Part shown: positions 31,004 through 35,971 of the stretch, one piece after another
How the letters are laid out: every line of letters starts with the position of its first letter
Position numbering within the stretch: the first letter of the stretch is position 1
Assembly (NCBI GenBank): GCA_036262035.1
Contig: DATAJS010000026.1
Span: forward strand, 1 to 35,971
From: Burkholderiales bacterium
GTDB taxonomy: Bacteria > Pseudomonadota > Gammaproteobacteria > Burkholderiales > SG8-41
Length of the DNA: 35,971 nt
Reading direction: 5' to 3'
Position numbers and translations under genes: made by a program
Notes under the pieces: model-generated
Told to the model about the DNA's origin: nothing
The model's input: only the letters and a program-made list of their open reading frames with translations
Database searches by the model: none

Positions 31004-31966
31004 TCATTGGAGCGTAACACCGAGGCGGCGGCCGATGTCGCCCCATTTCTTCGATTCGGCCGCGATCGTTCGCGCGAATTCCTCCGGCGTGTTCGCAAGC
31101 ACCTCGTTGCCCTGGGAAGCAAAGAGCTTGCGCGCGTCGGGCGATGCGGCGATCGCGTGGATCTCGCGATACAGCGTCTGCACGATGGCCCGCGGCGTTT
31201 TGGCCGGCGCCATGAAGCCGTACCAGATCATCGCCTCATAACCCGGGACGCCCGATTCGGCGATGGTCGGCAGGTCGGGCATCGAGTCGATGCGTTGCGC
31301 GCCGCCGTGTGCGAGCAGGCGCAGCCTTCCCGCTTTCCAGTGCGGCATGGTCGAGAAGAGATTGCTCATGCCGACCTGGATCTCGTTCGCGAGCTGCGCG
31401 GTGGTGTACGCGGCGACGCCTTTGTACGGCACGTGCGTCATCTTCACGCCGGCCATCGAATCGAAGAGCTCGGTCGAGAGGTGAGCGATGCTGCCGGCGC
31501 CCGACGACCCGTAATTGAGCTTGCCGGGATTCGCTTTCGCGTAGGCGACGAGCTCGTTCACGGTCTTCGCCGGGACGGTCGGGTGAATCAGCAGGCCGAG
31601 CGGCGAAGCGATCAGCAGCGTGATCGGCGCGAAGTCGCGGCGGCCGTCGTACGGCAGTCCTTTCTGCAGCGCCGAGCTGATCACGAAGGTGACCGAGACG
31701 ACGAGCACGGTGTAGCCGTCCGGCGCCGCCTTGGCGACGACGTCCGCGCCCAGCACACCCGCGGCGGCCGGACGGTTGTCCACGACGACCGGCTGTCCGA
31801 ATTTCTCCGCAAGCCGTGTCGCGACGTAGCGCGCGGTGATGTCGGTCCCGCCGCCGGGCGCAAACGGCACGACGAGGCGGACGGGACGGGCGGGGTAAGG
31901 TTGAGTGGCGGCGAACGTCGGGCTCGCGAGCAGAAGCCCCGCAACGATCGACAACGCGCGATACAC
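31004..31966 (-). CDS. Bug/TctC-family periplasmic solute-binding protein 9
   Basis: 320 aa from a GTG at 31966, chosen because a perfect ggagg lies 5 bases upstream; a GTG at 31978 would add 4 residues but has no Shine-Dalgarno. The signal peptide is about 1-20 (ALSIVAGLLLASPTFA). The mature start YPARPVRLVVPFAPGGGTD at residue 24 is followed by VVVDNRPAAAG, DGYTVLVVS, NYGSSGAGS, HVPYKGVAA and MPDLPTIAESG. A GGGGTC-type repeat lies just upstream (31984-32020) but is not translated here. It lies downstream of the dehydrogenase gene and upstream of the bicupin, all on the same strand. Confidence 0.92.
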   Translation of the reverse strand: MYRALSIVAGLLLASPTFAATQPYPARPVRLVVPFAPGGGTDITARYVATRLAEKFGQPVVVDNRPAAAGVLGADVVAKAAPDGYTVLVVSVTFVISSALQKGLPYDGRRDFAPITLLIASPLGLLIHPTVPAKTVNELVAYAKANPGKLNYGSSGAGSIAHLSTELFDSMAGVKMTHVPYKGVAAYTTAQLANEIQVGMSNLFSTMPHWKAGRLRLLAHGGAQRIDSMPDLPTIAESGVPGYEAMIWYGFMAPAKTPRAIVQTLYREIHAIAASPDARKLFASQGNEVLANTPEEFARTIAAESKKWGDIGRRLGVTLQ

Positions 31967-31983
31967 GCATGCCTCCACAGGCT

Positions 31984-32020
31984 GCGGGTCTGACCCCCTG
32001 GGGTCAGACCCTGGTTTTCA
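31984..32020. repeat. GGGGTC-type palindrome between dehydrogenase and Bug genes
   Basis: The units gcgggtctgacccc and ggggtcagaccc (31984-32012) form an inverted pair followed by tggtttt. It belongs to the same family as 14748-14797 and 20830-20920. The dehydrogenase stop codon (TGA, 32018-32020) abuts its edge, and the Bug gene's Shine-Dalgarno follows about 10 bases beyond the other end. Confidence 0.78.
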
Positions 32021-33073
32021 TAAAGCCGCCGCGATCGCGTCGCCCATTTCCCGCGTCCCGGCGTTGCCGCCGAGATCGGGCGTGAGCGACGTGCCCTCCG
32101 CGATCACGCGATCCACGGCTGCGGTCATGAGCCGCGCGGCTTCGAGCGCCTTGGGATCCCCACGCTTGCGGCCGAGCCACTCGAGCAGCATCTGTCCGGA
32201 CATGATCATCGCGTAGGGATTCGCAATGTTCTTTCCCGCGATGTCGGGCGCGGAGCCGTGTGTCGCCTGCGACATCGCCTGGCGCTCGCCGACGCACAGG
32301 CCCGGCGCGAGGCCGAGACCGCCGACGACACCGGCGCCTTCGTCGGTGAGAATGTCGCCGAACTGGTTCGTCGTCACCACGACATCGAAGCGATGCGGAT
32401 TCATGACGAGCTTCATCGCGAAGCCGTCGACCAGGACTTCTTCGAGCGTGACGTCGGGATACTCTTTTGCGACGCGGCGGCACTCCTCGGCGAACATGCC
32501 GCACGCGAGACGATACACCGGCTCCTTGTGCACCGAGGTGACGAGCTTGCGCGGACGCGTGCGCGCGATCTCGAACGCCTCGCGCGCGACGCGCGCCGAG
32601 CCGGTGCGCGTGATGACGCGCGAAGCGATCGTGATCTCGTCGTTGGGCCTGAACTCGGCATTGCCGGCGACGACGGTGTCGCTCGACTGCATCCCTTCGG
32701 TGACTTCGCGCAGGAAGATGATGTCGACGTCCTTGTGCACCGACTTCACGTTCTCGTACGACTTCACCGGCTTGATGCTGGCGAACAGATCGAAGCGCTT
32801 GCGCAAAGGCGGCATCACCCACGTCGGATCGCCGCGCGGATACGAGCCGTGGCCGATGGGGCCGCAGATCCAGCCGTCGAGCTTCTCCAGCGCGCGCACG
32901 GTCTCGTCGGGCATGGTGTGGCCGTGAAGGCGGTGCGCCTCACGGCCGATCGGCGCCTCGCTCCACGCGATGTCGAGCCCGGTCTTCGAAGCGGCGGCTT
33001 TCATCACCTTCACCGCTTCGGGTACGACTTCGAGGCCGATGTCCTCGCCGGGCAGGATGCCGATCTGCAACAT
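32018..33073 (-). CDS. Isocitrate/isopropylmalate dehydrogenase-family protein
   Basis: 351 aa. Beta-decarboxylating 3-hydroxyacid dehydrogenase of the IDH/IPMDH/tartrate-dehydrogenase group. Visible are LRKRFDL with R91/R93, R122-E123-x-x-E-G (LREVTEGMQ), K183 (SVHKEP), D216 (LVDGF), D240/D244 (GDILTDE) and the coenzyme-binding HGSAPDIAGKNIANP. The NAD-type pattern in this loop is suggestive only. The 2-hydroxyacid substrate is unknown. The start ATG at 33073 lies 2 bases after the oxidase stop, so the two are coupled: both enzymes oxidise 2-hydroxyacids. The stop codon abuts a GGGGTC repeat. Confidence 0.88.
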   Translation of the reverse strand: MLQIGILPGEDIGLEVVPEAVKVMKAAASKTGLDIAWSEAPIGREAHRLHGHTMPDETVRALEKLDGWICGPIGHGSYPRGDPTWVMPPLRKRFDLFASIKPVKSYENVKSVHKDVDIIFLREVTEGMQSSDTVVAGNAEFRPNDEITIASRVITRTGSARVAREAFEIARTRPRKLVTSVHKEPVYRLACGMFAEECRRVAKEYPDVTLEEVLVDGFAMKLVMNPHRFDVVVTTNQFGDILTDEGAGVVGGLGLAPGLCVGERQAMSQATHGSAPDIAGKNIANPYAMIMSGQMLLEWLGRKRGDPKALEAARLMTAAVDRVIAEGTSLTPDLGGNAGTREMGDAIAAAL

Positions 33074-33075
33074 TG

Positions 33076-34209
33076 TCAGTCCCCGGCGAAGGTCTCCTTC
33101 AGGCGCGGATACGCGCTCGCAAGCTCCCCGTGGCTGATCGCAGGCGCGTTGCGCACCCACGAGCGGTTGAGCTCTTTCACCGACTTCAGACCCATCAGCC
33201 CCATGTTCGCGCGGATCTCGATCTCGAGCAGCTCGAGCATGCGCCGCACGCCCGCCTCGCCCGCCGCCGCGAGCGCGAGGCCCTGCAGCTTGCCGACGCC
33301 GACCGAGGTCGCGCCCAGCGCGAGCGCCTTCAGCACGTCGGTGCCGCGCATGACGCCGCCGTCCCAGATCACTTCTGCACGGCCGGCGACCGCGTCGACG
33401 ACCTCGGGCAGCACCTCGATCGTCGCCTGGCCGTGATCGAGCTGTCGCCCGCCGTGGTTCGACACGTAGATGCAATCCGCGCCGTGCTTGACCGCGAGCT
33501 CCGCGTCTTCGCCGGTCGCGATGCCCTTGAGAATGAGCGGCAGCCCCGTCAGCTTTTTCATCCACACCACGTCTTCCCACGTCAGGCTCGCCTGGAACTT
33601 CGGATCGCCCGCCGATTCGCGCAGGTTGTAGAGGTTCATGACGTCGCGCTCGCGTCGGCTGTAGTACGCGCGGTCGACCGTGACGCAGATCGCGCGGTAG
33701 CCCGCGGCCTTGGCGCGCAGCAGGATGTCCTCACACCACTTCTTGTCGCTGCGCACGTAGAGCTGGAAGAGCAGCGGCTTGTTCACCGACTTTGCGACCT
33801 CCTCCAACGCCGGGCGCGCCGCGGTGCTGATGAACGCCGTCGTCCCGTATGCGACCGCGCCGCGCGCGACGGCGACCGCGCCGTCCGGGTCGGCGAGCTG
33901 GAGGAAGTTGCCGACCGGCGCGATGAACACCGGGATCGGCATCTTCTCGCCGAGCAGCGTCGCGCTCGTATCCATCTCCGAGACGTTGACGAGCACGCGC
34001 TGGCGCAGCGTCAGGCTGTCGAGCGCCATGCGGTTGCGGCGCAGCGTCGCTTCGGAATCCGAGCCGCCGCACAAGGTGTCCCACAGCATGCGCGAGAGGT
34101 TGCGCTGCGCGACGATCGCGACCTCCTGCAGCGTCTTGAAATCGGCGCTCGGCTTCGCGGGCTTGCGGTCGAGCTCCACGGCCGGGGCGGCGTCGTTCTT
34201 GGCATTCAT
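33076..34209 (-). CDS. FMN-dependent alpha-hydroxyacid oxidase/dehydrogenase
   Basis: 377 aa of the glycolate oxidase/lactate dehydrogenase (LldD) group. Conserved residues are K228 (LILKGI), the catalytic H252 and R255 (SNHGGRQLD), Y151 (FQLYV) and the FMN-phosphate region DGGVMRGTDVLKALALGA (283-300). The GGSDSEATLRRNR segment (48-60) corresponds to the usual GGAxDExTLRxNR. It oxidises an L-2-hydroxyacid to a 2-oxoacid. I prefer the ATG at 34209 (MNAKND); an in-frame ATG at 34290 would run past the start of the divergent gene at 34265. First gene of the 28554-34209 operon. Confidence 0.9.
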   Translation of the reverse strand: MNAKNDAAPAVELDRKPAKPSADFKTLQEVAIVAQRNLSRMLWDTLCGGSDSEATLRRNRMALDSLTLRQRVLVNVSEMDTSATLLGEKMPIPVFIAPVGNFLQLADPDGAVAVARGAVAYGTTAFISTAARPALEEVAKSVNKPLLFQLYVRSDKKWCEDILLRAKAAGYRAICVTVDRAYYSRRERDVMNLYNLRESAGDPKFQASLTWEDVVWMKKLTGLPLILKGIATGEDAELAVKHGADCIYVSNHGGRQLDHGQATIEVLPEVVDAVAGRAEVIWDGGVMRGTDVLKALALGATSVGVGKLQGLALAAAGEAGVRRMLELLEIEIRANMGLMGLKSVKELNRSWVRNAPAISHGELASAYPRLKETFAGD

Positions 34210-34264
34210 CAGGGTTCTTGCTCCATCCACAAAAGCGAGGCCAGAAGTTAGCATATCCGGGACC

Positions 34265-34744
34265 ATGCTCCGCACAGTCACCTTGTTCATGCTCCTGCTT
34301 CTGGCGACCGCGACTGCGCGGGGCGCGGAGGAAGATGCGAACTACACCTACGGCATCTCGTCCCGCGACGGTCTTGCGATGACGCGGCACGCGAGGCCGG
34401 AATATGCGGACACGCTGCGCGAAGCGCGGCCCGACTGCATCGTGGTCAACTGGATCTACGCGGCGCCGGCCGGATCGACGCAGCGCGACTTGCAGGAAGA
34501 GGGCGAACGCGCGAACGCCGCGGTCGACGACGAGACGAGCGGCAGCCCCGATGCGGTCGTCGTGGCGAAGACCGTGACTGTGCGCGAGAGCGTCTGGATC
34601 ATTTACAGCGCCTCGGGGCCGCAGCTTGCCGCGGGGATCGAGCGCCGGATGTCCGCCCTGAGCGGGTCCACTTCCAGCGTCCGCCACGAGAGGGATCCGG
34701 ACTGGCGCATCTTCGCGAGCTATCTCGCGCGGCTGCGCGAGTAG
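34265..34744 (+). CDS. Small secreted hypothetical protein
   Basis: 159 aa. An N-terminal signal peptide of about 19-20 residues (MLRTVTLFMLLLLATATARG) precedes a hydrophilic mature part with NWIYAAPAG, VVVAKTVTVRESVWIIYSAS and a C-terminal DPDWRIFASYLARL. I do not recognise a family. The start ATG at 34265 gives a clean signal peptide; the frame is open upstream only through the antisense of the oxidase gene. It lies divergent from that gene (55 bases between starts) and 56 bases before the dioxygenase gene. It is likely periplasmic. Confidence 0.7.
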   Translation: MLRTVTLFMLLLLATATARGAEEDANYTYGISSRDGLAMTRHARPEYADTLREARPDCIVVNWIYAAPAGSTQRDLQEEGERANAAVDDETSGSPDAVVVAKTVTVRESVWIIYSASGPQLAAGIERRMSALSGSTSSVRHERDPDWRIFASYLARLRE

Positions 34745-34757
34745 CGACGATCCGCGC

Positions 34758-34781
34758 CCGACGCTAGCATAGCGGCGTCGG
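34758..34781. promoter_or_regulatory. Inverted repeat upstream of the dioxygenase gene
   Basis: A 7-bp perfect stem (ccgacgc at 34758-34764, gcgtcgg at 34775-34781) flanks tagcatagcg, which includes a -10-like TAGCAT. It lies 14 bases after the secreted-protein stop and 9 bases before the Shine-Dalgarno aggagg (34790-34795) of the dioxygenase. It could be an operator or a terminator without a T run. Confidence 0.3.
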
Positions 34782-34800
34782 CAGCCAGCAGGAGGTCGCG

Positions 34801-35640
34801 ATGAAGCTCACCGCCAGCCAGATCGGGCAGTTCGAACGCGAAGGCTACCTCTTCTTTCCCGGGCTCTTCTCTCCCGCGGAGATCGCGGTGCTCAACGCCG
34901 AGGTGCCGCGTCTTTACGCACAGTACCGCCCCGAGAACGTCCGTGAGCGCGGCAGCGACGCGGTCCGCACCAACTTCGCCGCGCACATGTACAGCTACCC
35001 GTTCGCGAAGCTCGCGCGCCATCCGCGCATGGTCGGGCCGGTGCAGCAGATCTACGGGCGCGAGCTCTACATGCACCAGTTCAAGATCAACGGCAAGATG
35101 GCTTTCGACGGCGACGTGTGGCAGTGGCACCAGGACTACGGCACGTGGAAGAACGACGACCTCATGCCCGAGCCGCGGGCGATGAACGTCGCGATCTTTC
35201 TCGACGAGGTCAACGAGTTCAACGGGCCGCTGATGTTCATCCCCGGCAGCCACGAGCTCGGCGTCATCGACGCTGCGCACGACGTCACGACCACCAGCTA
35301 TCCGTTGTGGACGATCGACAACGACACGATCGCGAAGCTCGTCGCGCGCGGCGGCATCGTCGCGCCGAAAGGCCCGGCGGGATCGATGATCCTCTTCCAC
35401 TCGTGCCTGGTGCACGCGTCCACGTCGAACCTCTCGCCGTGGAACCGGGTCGCGGTCTATCTGAGCCTTTGCGCGTGCGACAACCACATCCGGCGCTTCA
35501 GGCGGCCCGAGTACATCGCGCACCGAGATTTCACGCCTTTGGAGCTGTTGCCCGACGATTGCCTGCTGAAGGATTACGACGTGCCGCTGCCGTGGAAGGA
35601 CGGGACGCCGGAGGCGGCGTTGCACGGGATGGCGGCGTGA
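34801..35640 (+). CDS. Phytanoyl-CoA dioxygenase (PhyH)-family Fe(II)/2-oxoglutarate oxygenase
   Basis: 279 aa. The facial triad is H110-x-D112 (WQWHQDYGTW) and H205 (HSCLVHASTSN), with R216 (WNRVAVY) as the likely 2-oxoglutarate-binding Arg. FNGPLMFIPGSHE (140-151) and the WHQDYGTWKNDDLMPEPR stretch resemble ectoine hydroxylase (EctD) and related members. Genuine EctD is not claimed, because no ect genes are nearby. It would hydroxylate a small substrate in the cytoplasm using O2 and 2-oxoglutarate. A perfect aggagg lies 5 bases before the ATG. The gene stands alone with no partner downstream within the window. Confidence 0.9.
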   Translation: MKLTASQIGQFEREGYLFFPGLFSPAEIAVLNAEVPRLYAQYRPENVRERGSDAVRTNFAAHMYSYPFAKLARHPRMVGPVQQIYGRELYMHQFKINGKMAFDGDVWQWHQDYGTWKNDDLMPEPRAMNVAIFLDEVNEFNGPLMFIPGSHELGVIDAAHDVTTTSYPLWTIDNDTIAKLVARGGIVAPKGPAGSMILFHSCLVHASTSNLSPWNRVAVYLSLCACDNHIRRFRRPEYIAHRDFTPLELLPDDCLLKDYDVPLPWKDGTPEAALHGMAA

Positions 35641-35971
35641 GCTGGACGGGCTGCCGCGAGTGCCGCGGATGGTCTGTGCGCATATGCATGTTGCGCCGCG
35701 TTCGCTTTTCGAATGTGAACCGTCAGAATGGTGTCGTAAGGAACGGTGGGCTATGAGAAAGGATCGCGGAAAAAAGCATGCTGCAGGGGTTTCGCCGTTT
35801 TGCAAAGCGGCTGATAGTTTGTCCACTTCAAGTTGAACTAAACCGCTTCGCGGTGGAAGAACCGAGCCCGCCGCATCTGGTGTGATCCTATGTTGAGAAG
35901 CTGAGCTTCATCGCGCGCGCTGCGTGATGGCGTGGTGACGTACAAGCGCAGGGGCCGTCCCTGCGTTCTGT
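35641..35971. other. Gene-free region at the right edge
   Basis: I see no gene here. The stretch is less GC-rich than its neighbours and contains a short hairpin near 35840 (accgcttcgcggt). A small hairpin, cgcaggg (35947-35953) with ccctgcg (35959-35965), followed by ttctgt, could be a terminator for a gene beyond the window edge, but its T run is short. Confidence 0.5.

Noticed and set aside
31967-31978. Earlier GTG start of Bug protein 9
   Set aside because: It has no Shine-Dalgarno, while the GTG at 31966 has ggagg 5 bases upstream.
34801-35640. Ectoine hydroxylase (EctD) identity for the dioxygenase
   Set aside because: The resemblance is limited to the shared PhyH-family core, and no ectoine biosynthesis genes are present.

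Overview
The window is GC-rich, densely packed bacterial chromosome. Its character points to a betaproteobacterium of the Burkholderiales type. The main reason is nine separate genes for Bug/TctC-type periplasmic solute-binding proteins, a family strongly expanded in Bordetella and its relatives. The dispersed palindromic repeats (GGGGTCTGACCCC type, and attcccgc/gcgggaat hairpins) also fit such genomes. Genus-level placement is inference. No rRNA, tRNA, CRISPR array, transposase, phage gene or transcription-factor gene was recognised.

Layout. 1-710: gene-free, with nested inverted repeats and a candidate promoter. 711-4800 (+): Bug SBP, acyl-CoA ligase, cysteine-less thiolase-fold protein and DUF35 zinc-ribbon partner, closed by a hairpin terminator. 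4936-6756: a haloacetate/fluoroacetate-dehalogenase-like hydrolase (-), divergent from a RidA-superfamily aminomuconate-deaminase-like protein (+). 6753-11743 (-): Bug, amidase, Bug, amidase, with stop/start overlaps. 11838-20844 (+): RidA-like protein, 4,5-dihydroxyphthalate-decarboxylase-like protein, MmgE/PrpD, Bug, Bug, MmgE/PrpD, an alpha/beta hydrolase with Lys at the nucleophile position, Bug and a stand-alone 5'-3' exonuclease, many overlapping by a few bases. 20919-23636: gamma-glutamyltransferase (-), divergent from a Bug gene (+). 23748-28546: mostly housekeeping (GGDEF protein, small convergent ORF, glutamine-dependent NAD synthetase, Hsp70-like protein). 28554-34209 (-): FMN 2-hydroxyacid oxidase, isocitrate/isopropylmalate-type dehydrogenase, Bug, bicupin, Bug and an HD-domain protein. 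34265-35640 (+): small secreted protein and a phytanoyl-CoA-dioxygenase-like enzyme. 35641-35971: no gene seen.

How the genes may work together. Each Bug gene sits beside one or more small-molecule enzymes (CoA ligase, amidases, decarboxylase, MmgE/PrpD enzymes, GGT, cupin, oxidases). This suggests a set of scavenging modules, each pairing a capture protein with an enzyme for the captured organic acid or amide. No TctA/TctB membrane genes are present, so the binding proteins must share a transporter encoded elsewhere or act as sensors.

The most unusual signal is that dispersed repeats are built into coding sequence. Three Bug genes read through three different repeat families inside their signal-peptide region. 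Their N-termini are lengthened accordingly: the conserved mature-domain start lies at residue 37, 48 or 54, against 22-26 in the six repeat-free Bug proteins. Another repeat supplies or borders the stop codons of the exonuclease and GGT genes.
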